A DNA stretch of 36,571 nt from Streptomyces rochei (lineage in GTDB: Bacteria; Actinomycetota; Actinomycetes; Streptomycetales; Streptomycetaceae). Location of the stretch: contig MUMD01000298.1 of NCBI GenBank assembly GCA_002155895.1, forward strand, positions 1-36,571, in the 5' to 3' direction. The notes beneath the pieces were generated by a model, which was not told the DNA's origin, ran no database searches, and saw only the letters and a list, made by a program, of their open reading frames with translations. Of the stretch, positions 24,263 to 34,013 are shown one piece after another (within the stretch, counting starts at the first letter, position 1; each line of letters begins with the position of its first letter). The translations under genes were made by a program, and so were the position numbers.

Positions 24263-24601
24263 ATGCACGATCAGCCAGGAAGTCGGCAGGGGAGGGTGAT
24301 CCGCTTGTTCGGGAAGATCCGCGAGAACTGGGCCAGATCTCGGGCCACACGGCGCACGCACGGGGACGCGGCGGGGGAAGCACGTTCGCACAACCTGTTC
24401 GAGGCCGCCGCCGTCTACGTCTCCGCGTGTGCGGAGGACGACCAGGAGAGGATCGACGAGGCGAGGGGCTGGGTGTCCCCGGAGGCACTGTCGTTCGGCG
24501 TGAACGAGCTGGCGTGCCGGGCCGTGGTCGCCCTCGCGCGTGAGAGCGACCGGTCGCCCCAGGATGTGGCCCGGGCACTGCTGGGGCTGCCCGCGAGCTG
24601 A
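24263..24601 (+). CDS. Conserved-type hypothetical protein (about 98-112 aa)
   Basis: A small soluble protein, basic at the N terminus (LFGKIRENWARSRATRRTHGD) and helical after that: FEAAAVYVSACAEDDQERIDEARGWVSPEAL, then FGVNELACRAVVALARES and a final DVARALLGLPAS. It has no signal peptide or membrane helix. I do not recognise a domain. The start is doubtful: ATG 24263 and GTG 24296 each follow a GGGAG with no spacing, whereas TTG 24305 has GGAGG nine bases before and would give a 98-residue protein. It is divergent from the DUF2236 gene. Confidence 0.65.
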   Translation: MHDQPGSRQGRVIRLFGKIRENWARSRATRRTHGDAAGEARSHNLFEAAAVYVSACAEDDQERIDEARGWVSPEALSFGVNELACRAVVALARESDRSPQDVARALLGLPAS

Positions 24602-24673
24602 CGGGGCGCCGGGAGGGAGGTCGATTCGCCCCCGTCCAGCCGGAAAACTGCAGCTCGGGTGCGTCTGGGAGTC

Positions 24674-24703
24674 GTGACAAGGGCTTCCCGGTCGCACTAG
24701 GGT
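24674..24703 (+). promoter_or_regulatory. Vegetative-type promoter for the 350-aa protein gene
   Basis: GTGACA (24674-24679), an 18-base spacer and TAGGGT (24698-24703) match the Streptomyces HrdB consensus closely. The transcript would start near 24710, leaving a short leader that contains GGGGAGG before the ATG at 24738. Confidence 0.55.
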
Positions 24704-24737
24704 GCGCGCCATTGGACGAACCGATGGGGAGGCTGGG

Positions 24738-25790
24738 ATGGCCGGGACGGACGAGGACGCCGTCGCCGCCGCGGAGGATGCGCTCTACGTGCTCACGGCG
24801 GTGTTGCTGACGCCGGCGAAGTTCCCGAGTGTGCTGGGCGACGACTACGTGGAGGCGTGCGCGGCGCTCGGACTCCCGCCGCTGGCCGACGGCTACGGCC
24901 TGGTGCTGGGCCAGGACGGCGAGGGCGCGCGGTGGACCGTCGTCGTCGACGACGTCTCGCTGGTCGCCGTCGCCGTGGCGTCCTGGGACTGCGGCATGGA
25001 GTACGACCTGTCGCCGGACGAGCGGACGGTCGTCGCCGCGCTGCCCGGCTGGCCGCTCGCGGTCGCCGTGGCCGCCCCCGGTGTGCCCGCGCCGCACGAT
25101 CCCGCCCCTGAGTCCGCCGACGGGCCCGCGCTGTCGCCGCCCGACACCAGCTCCTGGGGGCCCGCGCAGCGGCGTCTGGGGGCGGACGAGATCGCCCTGC
25201 AGTGGACACAGTGGCGGGAGCAGGTCGACGACGCGGAGTTCCCCGCGCCCGCCGCGCGTCCCGGTTCCGCGGTGGGCGGCCCGGCGGAGGACGGGCCGGC
25301 GGCCGGCACTCCGGAAGACGGTCCGCAAGGGGCCGATCCGCAGGAGGCCGGGCGCGCCGGCGCCGACGAGGCGGGGCACGCCACGGGGGACGAGGCCGGT
25401 GGGGGCACCCGGGCCGACGCCGCGCACGGTCCCACGGGCGAGGGAGGGACCGGTACGACGGACGGCACCGGCACGACGGACGGCACCGGTACGACGGGCG
25501 GAACCGGCGCCGGGTCCTTCGGGCACAGCGGCGTCCGGCGGGTCCTCGCCGAGGCCCGTGCCTACCTCGACACGCCCCCGCCGCTGGGCCGGGTGCGGTC
25601 GTCGTTCGCGTCGGGCGACGCGCGGACCCTGAGGGCCGACGGCCCGGGCTGGTCGCTGGTCGCCCGGACCGACGACATCGCCTTCGTCCTGCTCGACGAG
25701 GAGCCCGGCGAGGTCCTGCCCGTGGGCCGGGGCCCGTCGCTGCCGGGCCTCCTGGAGGCGCTGGACAAGATGGCCGTACGGCCGAGCTGA
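24738..25790 (+). CDS. Hypothetical protein with Pro/Gly/Thr-rich linker (350 aa)
   Basis: A 350-residue soluble protein with two ordered ends and a disordered middle. Residues 1-115 ([64 protein letters not shown]) look like a compact alpha/beta domain. Residues about 130-255 are Gly/Ala/Pro/Thr-rich and include three exact-in-frame 18-bp repeats (25449-25502, unit TGTTDG). The end ([30 protein letters not shown] ... [29 protein letters not shown]) is another small domain. No domain is recognised and there is no signal peptide. The ATG at 24738 has GGGGAGG six bases upstream, which decides the start, and a good promoter at 24674-24703. Confidence 0.75.
   Translation: MAGTDEDAVAAAEDALYVLTAVLLTPAKFPSVLGDDYVEACAALGLPPLADGYGLVLGQDGEGARWTVVVDDVSLVAVAVASWDCGMEYDLSPDERTVVAALPGWPLAVAVAAPGVPAPHDPAPESADGPALSPPDTSSWGPAQRRLGADEIALQWTQWREQVDDAEFPAPAARPGSAVGGPAEDGPAAGTPEDGPQGADPQEAGRAGADEAGHATGDEAGGGTRADAAHGPTGEGGTGTTDGTGTTDGTGTTGGTGAGSFGHSGVRRVLAEARAYLDTPPPLGRVRSSFASGDARTLRADGPGWSLVARTDDIAFVLLDEEPGEVLPVGRGPSLPGLLEALDKMAVRPS
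25449..25502 (+). repeat. Three 18-bp tandem repeats (TGTTDG)
   Basis: Copies at 25449-25466, 25467-25484 and 25485-25502 with few mismatches, all in frame within the hypothetical protein's linker; the base unit is ACCGGTACGACGGACGGC. Confidence 0.8.
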
Positions 25791-25975
25791 CCGGCGCACA
25801 GGAACGCGCCGCTGCCGACGGGAGCCGGGGAGCCGGGGAGGTTCACCTCCGGGACTGTTTCCGACCCCATGTCCGGCTCTCATTCCATGTGGCCCCAGCC
25901 CATGGAGGGTGTCGGGACCGGCCCGCACGATGGGGCAGCCCTCAGCTCCACTCCCCCGTCGCGCCTGGAGGCCCG

Positions 25976-27393
25976 ATGCGTACGCTCCGTGGTGTCCCGT
26001 TCCTCGCCGCCGTTCTCACGGCCGTCTCGCTCACCGCGCCGGGGCCGGCCACCGGCGCCACCGGCGCCACCGCGGCCACCGCGGCCACCGACGAGAGTGG
26101 GCACTGCGCCCGTCAGGAGCGGGTGCGGGTGCCGGGAGCGGCCCTGCAACGCACCGCGTGCCTGGACGATCTGACGACCACGGGGCTGGCGGGCACCCCG
26201 TACACCGATCTCGCCGACCAGGCGGGGCTGACGGCCGGCGGCACGATGGCGCCGTCCGGGATCTCCGGCGTCCAGGTCGACGGCTACTTCCCGGACTCGT
26301 CACGCTTCAACAACACGCACGGCTGGCGGCACGACGCCCAGTTCGTCATCCGGCTGCCCGACGACTGGAACGGCGGCCTCGTCGTGACGGGCGCACCGGG
26401 GACACGCAAGCAGTACGCCACGACAAGGCGATCTCCGACCGGGTCCTGGCCCAGGGCTACGCTTACGCGGCGACCGACAAGGGCAACAGCGGAACCGACT
26501 TCTACCGCGACGGCGCCCGGCCCGGAGACGCCGTCGCGGAGTGGAACGCGCGGACCACCCAGCTGACCCGGGCCGCCCGACGCGTGGCGGCCCAGCGTTA
26601 CGGGCACGCGCCGCGTCGCACCTACATCGCCGGCATCTCCAACGGCGGCTACCTCACCCGATGGCAGTTGGAGAACCACCCGGAGCTGTACGACGGCGGC
26701 GTGGACTGGGAGGGCGCGCTGTGGACCACTCACGGCCCCCACCTGCTCACCTCACTGCCGGTCACGGTCGCCCGGACCTTCGGCGCGGCACGGGACGAGG
26801 ACCTGTACGCGGCCGGCTTCGCGCGCGGCTCCGCGTTCCTGTGGCCGTACCACGAGAAGTCCTACTGGGGGCTGACGCAGAAGATCTACCGAGCCGAGTT
26901 CGACCCGGCGTACGACCCGCGCTGTCCGGGTCCCACGGCCGGGTCCACCGTGGAGGAGATCCTGGCGCCGTGCCCGTCCGACGCGGCGTACGACTACGCG
27001 CGGCGCCCCGCCTCCGTCCACCGGGCGGTGGCACGGGTGGCGTTGACCGGACGCATCGGCAAGCCGCTGATCACCCTGCACGGCGACATGGACGCGCTGC
27101 TGCCCAAGGCCGCCGACTCCGACGTGTACGCGCGCATGATCGACGCGCGCGGGCGGGGCCGGCTGCACCGCTACTACACGATCGCTGGCGGAACGCACGT
27201 CGACGGGTTGTACGACACGTATCCCGAGCGGCTGCGGCCGATCCTGCCGTGCTTCCGATCGGCGTTCGACGCGCTGACGGCGTGGGTGGAACAGGGCACC
27301 GCGCCGCCCGCGGACCACACGGTCGACAGGCCCGCGGACGGTGATGTGGTCAACGCCTGCGCCCTGGACGGAACCGGGGCGGCCCGGCCGTAG
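25976..27393 (+). pseudogene. Secreted tannase-like alpha/beta hydrolase, single-base frameshift near 26421
   Basis: The gene begins at ATG 25976 with GGAG upstream and a signal peptide ([20 protein letters not shown]). The first part runs in one frame through [20 protein letters not shown] and GTRKQYA; the rest is in another frame and continues [20 protein letters not shown], the nucleophile elbow AGISNGGYLTRWQLE, GGVDWEGALW, and a C-terminal TLHGDMDALLPKAADSDVY with GGTHVDGLYD (likely acid and histidine). At 26414-26424 the DNA reads TACGCCACGACAAG; adding one C (TAC GCC ACC GAC AAG) joins the frames, so one base is missing. Either the gene is recently inactivated or the base was lost in sequencing. 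The repaired product would be about 472 residues, an exported esterase of the tannase/feruloyl esterase or hydroxybutyrate-oligomer hydrolase type; the substrate cannot be decided. Confidence 0.82.
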
Positions 27394-27399
27394 CCCTCG

Positions 27400-27484
27400 G
27401 CGACCGCAGCGCCCCGGCGACCGCAGCACCTCAGCGACCGCAGCGCCCCGGCGACCGCAGTGACTCAGCGACCGCGGTGCCTCA
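27400..27484. repeat. Five tandem 17-bp repeats
   Basis: Units start at 27400, 27417, 27434, 27451 and 27468, each beginning GCGACCGC; copies 1 and 3 are identical (ending AGCGCCCCG) and 2, 4 and 5 end in CTCA, so a 34-base higher-order period is visible. It starts six bases after the hydrolase stop and its last copy covers the stop codon of the 60-residue membrane protein on the other strand. Confidence 0.85.
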
Positions 27485-27664
27485 GCGGCCCAGCTCCTTG
27501 CGCGTGACGCGGCGCAGCCTGCGCCGCTGCGAGGGGTCCAGGGTGAGGTACGCGGCGGCCGGGACTCCCAGGACTATCAGCAGGGCGGCCCACCAGGGCA
27601 GCCAGATCAGCAGGATGAGCCCGGCCGCCACACCCCCTGCTGCGACCTTGGCGTTCTTCGACAT
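27482..27664 (-). CDS. Small two-helix membrane protein (60 aa)
   Basis: A 60-residue protein: MSKNAKVAAG, a first hydrophobic segment (GVAAGLILLIWLPWWAALLI), a second (VLGVPAAAYLTL) that may form a hairpin with it, then a basic tail (RRRLRRVTRKELGR) that should stay in the cytoplasm. It has an excellent ribosome site (AAGGAGG eight bases before the ATG at 27662-27664), which makes it likely to be translated despite its size. It is divergent from the SNF2 gene with about 160-200 bases between. No family recognised. The last bases overlap the 17-bp repeat array. Confidence 0.7.
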   Translation of the reverse strand: MSKNAKVAAGGVAAGLILLIWLPWWAALLIVLGVPAAAYLTLDPSQRRRLRRVTRKELGR

Positions 27665-27850
27665 GGGTCTCGCCTCCTTCGCGGCCACCGCCGCTCTCTG
27701 TCCTGAAAACGGGTCCGCGCTTCCGGCGGTTCCGACCGCGCCCCTGAGACATCCCTGAGACCGGACCCTGAAGCGCCCCCGAGGAGCCGCTGCCGAGGTC
27801 CGTGCCGAAACGCCTCTCCTTGCATAGTGACTCAGGCCACACTTCGACCG

Positions 27851-27880
27851 CACTTCCCACCGCCGGAAGTGATGTACACT
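27851..27880 (+). promoter_or_regulatory. Palindromic candidate operator and -10 before the SNF2 gene
   Basis: CACTTCC (27851-27857) and GGAAGTG (27865-27871) are perfect 7-base arms around seven bases. A TACACT (27875-27880) just downstream looks like a -10, so the palindrome would sit between -35 and -10, a typical repressor position. The ATG at 27872 overlaps the last arm region, so if this promoter is real translation must begin further on. Confidence 0.4.
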
Positions 27881-30790
27881 CGGCGACCGCTTCCCCGAGT
27901 AGTCAAATTTGAGGAATACGTCATCATCGCGCAGACCGTTCCTTCGGCCACACCCTCCGAGATCGTCGAACTCGCCCGCTGCCACGCCGTTTTCCTGCCC
28001 GGCGACCCCGCCCGCGCCGGCCGGACGGCCTTCTGGCGACCCGACGGGGAGCGTCCTGTCGCACCCTCGGCCGGTTCGGTGGAAGAACTGACGGTCGCCC
28101 TGCCCGACGGCGAGGGAGTGCGTCCGACGCGGGTGCCGGCCGTGCTGCTGCCGGTGCGGGCGGCGCTGCCCCTCCTCACCCGCGCGCGGTCCCGCACCGA
28201 CGCGCACCGGTCGACCGTCTTCTGGGGCGCCGTCGCGCTCGAGGCCCTGCACCTGGTGGCGCGCGGGCTGTTGCTGCCCGGTCTGTCCGGGACCGATCAC
28301 GACGCCTGGCGCACGGGTCCGCTGGGCCCGGAGGAGACCGAGCGGGTGCTCCACCTGGCCGCCGCCATGCCGCCCGAGGCGCACGCCGTCCCCCTCGACG
28401 GCGCCGGGCCCCTGCGACTGCCCGACCCGGAGCGGCTGGTCCGCGCTTTCCTCGACTCGGTCGCCGACACGCTGCCCCGCTCCCCCGCCGCTCATCTGGT
28501 GACGGCCGGTCCCGCCTACGCCTCGCCGGTCCCGCGACGGCTGCCCGGGCTCCGCTCGTGGACCGCCGACGTCGCGGCCGGCCACGACTCGGGAGTGCGC
28601 CTGTCCCTGCGTGTCGAGGTACGGGGCCTCGACACTGTCGAGGCCCCGGAGGTCCGGCCGCGGTTCCGGGCCGTGCTCCAGGTGCACAGCGTGCGCGATC
28701 CCGCCGTCGTCGCGGACGCCACCGAGGTGTGGGCGGACACCGCGGGGGACGCGTTCGGGACGCGCGCGCGGATGGATGCGCTGCTCGCGCTGCGCCGCGC
28801 GGCGCGTGCCTGGCCCGCGTTGACGCCGCTGCTGTCGGCCGCCGTGCCGGACGCCGTCGAACTGGCCGACGAGGAGGTCGCCGAACTCCTCGGAGCGGGC
28901 TCCCGGGCCCTCGCCGGCGCGGGCGTCGAGGTGCACTGGCCGCGGGAGCTGGCCCGTGGCTTGACCACCCGCGCCGAGGTGGGACCGCCCGACGACGGGC
29001 CGGGCCCGCGCACGGCGTCGTCGGACACCGGACCGTCGTTCCTGTCCGCCGACGCGCTCCTCTCCTTCAGCTGGTCGTTCGCCCTGGGCGACGAGCGGCT
29101 CACCCGCGAGGAGCTGGACCGGCTCGCCGAGGCGGACCGGCCCGTGGTGCGCCTGCGCGACCGGTGGGTGCTCGTCGACCCCGAGGAGGCCCGGCGCGTC
29201 CGCACCCGGCAGGACCGCAAGGTCACTCCCGTCGACGCGCTCGCCGCCGCCCTCACGGGCTCGACCGAGGTGGACGGCGGCCGCGTGGAGGTGCGCGCCA
29301 CGGGATGGCTGGCGGCCCTGCGGGAACGCCTCACCGACCCCCGGCCGCAGGACGCCGTCGCCCAGCCCGCCGCGCTGCACGCCACGCTGCGCGACTACCA
29401 GCGACGGGGGCTCGACTGGCTGGTGCGCATGACGTCGCTGGGCCTGGGCTGCTGCCTCGCCGACGACATGGGGCTCGGCAAGACCATCACGCTGATCGCC
29501 CTGCACCTGCACCGGCAGACCGACCCCTCGGCCGCCGGGCCCACCCTGGTGGTCTGCCCGACCTCCCTCATGGGCAACTGGCAGCGCGAGATCGAACGGT
29601 TCGCGCCCGGGACGCCCGTCCGCCGCTTCCACGGCACGAGGCGGGACCTGTCGGACCTGGCGGTCGGTGAGTTCGTGCTCACCACCTACGGGACCATGCG
29701 CCTGGACACCGCCCGCCTCTCGGCCGTGCCGTGGGGCCTGGTCGTCGCGGACGAGGCGCAGCACGTGAAGAACCCCTACTCGGAGACCGCGCGACGACTG
29801 CGCTCCATCGGCGCACGCGCCCGCGTGGCGCTCACCGGCACCCCCGTGGAGAACAACCTCTCGGAGCTGTGGGCCGTCCTCGACTGGGCCACCCCGGGCC
29901 TGCTGGGCAGGCTCGGCACCTTCCGCAGGCACTACGCGCAGGCGGTCGAGGGCGGCCAGGACCCGGGGGCCGCGGATCGGCTGGCGCGGTTGGTCCGGCC
30001 GTTCCTGCTGCGCCGCCGCAAGTCGGACCCGGGGATCGCGCCGGAGCTGCCGCCGAAGACCGAGACCGACCACCCCGTGTCGCTGACCGCGGAACAGACG
30101 GCCCTCTACGAGGCGGTGGTGCGCGAGGCGCTGACGGAGATCGCCGGGACGGACAGCATGGCGCGCCGCGGCATGATCGTGAAGCTTCTGACGGGCCTCA
30201 AGCAGATCTGCAACCATCCGGCGCAGTTCCTGAAGGAGGAACGGCCCCGGACCACGGGCCGGTCGGGGAAGCTGGAACTGTTGGACGAGCTGCTCGGGGT
30301 GATCCTCGCCGAGGGTGCGAGCGTGCTGGTCTTCACCCAGTACGTGCAGATGGCCCGGCTCCTCGAAGGGCACCTGGCCGCCCGCGGGGTGCCCTCGCTC
30401 CTCCTGCACGGCGGTACGTCCGTCGCGGCCCGGGAGTCGATGGTGCGGCGGTTCCAGGACGGCGAGGTCCCGGTCTTCCTGCTCTCCCTGAAGGCGGCCG
30501 GCACCGGACTGAACCTGACCCGCGCGGAGCACGTCGTGCACTACGACCGGTGGTGGAATCCGGCTGTGGAGGCGCAGGCCACCGACCGCGCGTACCGCAT
30601 CGGTCAGACCCGTCCGGTACAGGTGCACCGGCTGGTCGCCGAGGGGACCGTGGAGGACCGCATCGCGGCGCTGCTGCACCGCAAGCGGGAGCTGGCCGAC
30701 GCGGTCCTGGGCACGGGCGAGTCGGCCCTCACCGAGCTGACCGACGCGGAACTGGCCGAGCTGGTGGAGCTGCGAGGAGGTACGCGATGA
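27872..30790 (+). CDS. SNF2/RapA-type DEAD-like ATPase (helicase family)
   Basis: About 972 residues. The N-terminal half (to about residue 480) is an actinobacterial SNF2-associated region with LARCHAVFLPGDPARAGRTA and VHWPRELARGL. The ATPase has all motifs: motif I ADDMGLGKTITLIALHLH, Ia VVCPTSLMGNWQREIERF, II VVADEAQHVKNP, III LTGTPVENNLSELWAVLDW, LLTGLKQICNHPAQFL, IV VLVFTQYVQMARLLEGHL, V LSLKAAGTGLNLTRAEHVVH and VI DRAYRIGQTRPVQVHRL. SNF2 enzymes use ATP to move along DNA or remodel protein-DNA complexes. The stop overlaps the start of the SWIM gene (ATGA, 30787-30790). The start is uncertain: ATG 27872 has weak GGAAG only two bases before it; GTG 27827 lacks a ribosome site; a GAGGA at 27911-27915 precedes no standard start codon in frame. 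Confidence 0.9.
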   Translation: MYTRRPLPRVVKFEEYVIIAQTVPSATPSEIVELARCHAVFLPGDPARAGRTAFWRPDGERPVAPSAGSVEELTVALPDGEGVRPTRVPAVLLPVRAALPLLTRARSRTDAHRSTVFWGAVALEALHLVARGLLLPGLSGTDHDAWRTGPLGPEETERVLHLAAAMPPEAHAVPLDGAGPLRLPDPERLVRAFLDSVADTLPRSPAAHLVTAGPAYASPVPRRLPGLRSWTADVAAGHDSGVRLSLRVEVRGLDTVEAPEVRPRFRAVLQVHSVRDPAVVADATEVWADTAGDAFGTRARMDALLALRRAARAWPALTPLLSAAVPDAVELADEEVAELLGAGSRALAGAGVEVHWPRELARGLTTRAEVGPPDDGPGPRTASSDTGPSFLSADALLSFSWSFALGDERLTREELDRLAEADRPVVRLRDRWVLVDPEEARRVRTRQDRKVTPVDALAAALTGSTEVDGGRVEVRATGWLAALRERLTDPRPQDAVAQPAALHATLRDYQRRGLDWLVRMTSLGLGCCLADDMGLGKTITLIALHLHRQTDPSAAGPTLVVCPTSLMGNWQREIERFAPGTPVRRFHGTRRDLSDLAVGEFVLTTYGTMRLDTARLSAVPWGLVVADEAQHVKNPYSETARRLRSIGARARVALTGTPVENNLSELWAVLDWATPGLLGRLGTFRRHYAQAVEGGQDPGAADRLARLVRPFLLRRRKSDPGIAPELPPKTETDHPVSLTAEQTALYEAVVREALTEIAGTDSMARRGMIVKLLTGLKQICNHPAQFLKEERPRTTGRSGKLELLDELLGVILAEGASVLVFTQYVQMARLLEGHLAARGVPSLLLHGGTSVAARESMVRRFQDGEVPVFLLSLKAAGTGLNLTRAEHVVHYDRWWNPAVEAQATDRAYRIGQTRPVQVHRLVAEGTVEDRIAALLHRKRELADAVLGTGESALTELTDAELAELVELRGGTR

Positions 30791-32055
30791 CCCGGTACGA
30801 CGAGGACGCACAACGGACGTTCGCCCCGCTGCCGCCCACGCACGGCCGGGGTTTCGCGCGGAGCTGGTGGGGCCGGGCCTGGCTGAAGGCCCTGGAGGAC
30901 GCGGCGATGGACGCGGCGCAGGTGAAGACGGGCCGCCGGCTCGCGCGCGCGGGGGCGGTCGGCGCGGTGTCGGTACGACCGGGGCGCATCACCGCGGTCG
31001 TCCGGGACCGGGACGGCACGACCCACCGGGCCGACATCCTGCTGGAGCGGCTGTCCGACGCGCAGTGGGACCGCTTCCTCGACCTCGCGATCGAGCGGTC
31101 CGGGCACGTGGCGGCGCTGCTCGACCACGACATGCCGCCCCACCTCGTGGAGGACGCCGCGAGCGCGGGCATCGACCTGCTGCCGGGCCTCGGCGACCTG
31201 GAACCGGAGTGCGACTGCGGCGCCTGGGACCACTGCGGGCACACGGCGGCGCTCTGCTACCAGGTCGCCGGGCTGCTGGACCAGGACCCCTTCGTGCTGC
31301 TGCTGATGCGCGGCCGCGCGGAGAGCGCCGTCCTCGACGCCCTCCAGTCGCACGGTGGCGCCCGCGCGGAGGAGGTCGTCCCCCGCCCGGACGGCGTGGA
31401 CGCGGCCGAGGCGTACGCGGTGGGGGACCTCCTGCCCCCGCTGCCCGCGCCGCCCGGCCTCCGGGAGGAGCCGGGTACACCGCTCTCCCTGGACACCGGG
31501 ACCGCGCCGCCGCCCGACGTCGACCCGGGAGCCCTGGGCTTCCTGGCCCACCGTGCCGCGGCGGAGGCGCACCGTCTGCTCGCGGAGGCGCTGCGCGAGG
31601 GACACGACCGACAGGCCGTGGCCGCCGGGCCGGACGCCTCGCAGGACGCCGTGCGCCTGGCCGCCGCCGATCCGGAGCCGGACGTGCTGGGCCGGCTCGC
31701 CGAGGGCTCGGGACGCACCCCGGAGTCGTTGGCCGCCGCCGTGCGCGCGTGGCGGCTCGGGGGTCCGGCCGCGCTGTCGGTGCTGGAGGACGAGTGGACG
31801 GTCGAGGGCGACGCGCTGGCGCGGGCCCGGGCCGCGCTCGAATCGGCCTGGGACGAGGACGAGCGGCCGTCGTTGCGGGCGTGGGCCAACCACTGGACCG
31901 TCGTCGGCGCGCCGCACCAGCTCCGTCTGGACCGTGACGGCCGCTGGTGGCCGTACCGCGAGGAGCACGGCAGCTGGGTCCCCGCGGGCGGCGCGGCCCA
32001 GGACCCGGCGACGGCCCTGGCGTCGGCGGTGCCGAGTGCCGGCGACGAGCCCTGA
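30787..32055 (+). CDS. SWIM zinc-finger protein, partner of SNF2 ATPase
   Basis: A 422-residue protein beginning at ATG 30787 (AGGAGG six bases before) and overlapping the SNF2 stop. The N terminus has FARSWWGRAWLKALEDAAMD and an RxxRAGAVGAVSVRPGRITAVV strand pair. At about residues 140-155 the sequence CDCGAWDHCGHTAAL is a SWIM finger (CxC then CxH), expected to bind one zinc and to contact DNA or protein. The C-terminal half is acidic and helical, with repeats of RALAR/ALAEG type sequences. SNF2-SWIM pairs are widespread in actinobacteria and the proteins very likely work together; what they act on is not established. The transcript probably ends at the hairpin at 32484-32532 after the repeat array. 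Confidence 0.9.
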   Translation: MTRYDEDAQRTFAPLPPTHGRGFARSWWGRAWLKALEDAAMDAAQVKTGRRLARAGAVGAVSVRPGRITAVVRDRDGTTHRADILLERLSDAQWDRFLDLAIERSGHVAALLDHDMPPHLVEDAASAGIDLLPGLGDLEPECDCGAWDHCGHTAALCYQVAGLLDQDPFVLLLMRGRAESAVLDALQSHGGARAEEVVPRPDGVDAAEAYAVGDLLPPLPAPPGLREEPGTPLSLDTGTAPPPDVDPGALGFLAHRAAAEAHRLLAEALREGHDRQAVAAGPDASQDAVRLAAADPEPDVLGRLAEGSGRTPESLAAAVRAWRLGGPAALSVLEDEWTVEGDALARARAALESAWDEDERPSLRAWANHWTVVGAPHQLRLDRDGRWWPYREEHGSWVPAGGAAQDPATALASAVPSAGDEP

Positions 32056-32098
32056 CGGGCCGTCGGGACGGCGCGGGAGGAACGGCGCGGGCGCCCCT

Positions 32099-32440
32099 GA
32101 GGCCGGTCCGAACGGGCGCGACGTACCCCTGGGGCCGATCCGAACCGGAGCGTCGTCCCCCGAGGCCGATCCGAACCGGTGCGTCGCACCCGTGAGGCCG
32201 ACCTGAATCGGGGCACCACGCCCGTAGGGTCGGCCCTGACCAGTGCATCGCCGCCGCGAGGCCGGCCCGAGCTGGGGTATCCCACCCCGAGGCCCACGCG
32301 CACCGGGGCCGTTTCCCCGGCAAGGCCAACCCCCCAACCGGTGCAGTGCGTCGGCGGGGTCAACCCCAACCGATGCAACGCGTCGGCGAGGCCAACCCGC
32401 CCCGGTGCCAGCCCACGCGAGGCCGGCCGCCCGGAGTGGC
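32099..32440. repeat. Array of about eleven degenerate 31-34 bp repeats, non-coding
   Basis: The 552-base gap between the SWIM gene and xylA contains a regular array. Units begin at 32099, 32131, 32162, 32194, 32226, 32258, 32289, 32322, 32356, 32388 and 32419, giving periods of 32, 31, 32, 32, 32, 31, 33, 34, 32 and 31. A typical unit reads GAGGCCGATCCGAACCGG followed by TGCGTCGCACCC; the GAGGCC start and an AACCGGTGC-like middle are best conserved. Because the period is not a multiple of three, no reading frame carries it. Both ends fade into unique sequence. Confidence 0.8.
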
Positions 32441-32483
32441 CGGCTCGCCGTCGGCGTACGGAATACGGAGTAACGGAGTACGG

Positions 32484-32532
32484 ACGCGGGCTTCGGCGCC
32501 GCCCGGCGAGCGGGCGGGGCCGAAGCCCGCGT
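32484..32532. terminator. Long bidirectional hairpin between SWIM gene and xylA
   Basis: ACGCGGGCTTCGGC (32484-32497) and GCCGAAGCCCGCGT (32519-32532) are perfect 14-base arms; inside, GCCCG and CGGGC (32501-32505, 32511-32515) form a second short stem. It lies between two convergent genes and can terminate both transcripts. Confidence 0.75.
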
Positions 32533-32607
32533 GCCGGGGGCCGGGCCCGAGGGGTCTCCCGGGTCTCCCCCGCGTCCCGCCTCGCGGCGGGTGGCCTGGC
32601 CGGTGCC

Positions 32608-33810
<1,203 letters not shown>

Positions 33811-33876
33811 CTATTTCGTCATGGCGCTTTACAAATTAGTATGCACACACGTTCCTGGGAAGGGACAAGGTGTCCC
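33811..33876. promoter_or_regulatory. xylA-xylB divergent promoter/operator region
   Basis: An AT-rich island (33811-33845) includes ACAAATTAGTATGC and, on the plus strand, TTTCGT (33814-33819), a 17-base spacer and TAGTAT (33837-33842) as a possible -35/-10 for xylB. The ACTAATTTGT sequence on the minus strand is reminiscent of xylose-repressor half-sites of ROK proteins. A palindrome GGGACA-AGG-TGTCCC follows at 33862-33876. With a ROK gene close by, xylose-dependent repression of both genes is the likely mode. Confidence 0.5.
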
Positions 33877-34013
33877 CGAAGGAGTGACGTCCGGACCGCC
33901 ACGGCCGGCGCGGCACGAAAGCCCAGGTCAGCCGGGCCCGTTCCGGCGGGCCGGGAGTCCGGACAGCAAGCTCACGTCAGATCCCGCAGAGCCGCGGAAG
34001 AGGGAGAAGCCCG

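Noticed and set aside
29731-30786. Long N-terminal extension of the SWIM protein
   Set aside because: The extension is out of frame over the SNF2 helicase core; the ATG at 30787 has an ideal ribosome site and coupling overlap.
32099-32440. CRISPR array
   Set aside because: Units are contiguous and all parts are degenerate; there are no constant repeats with unique spacers and no cas genes.
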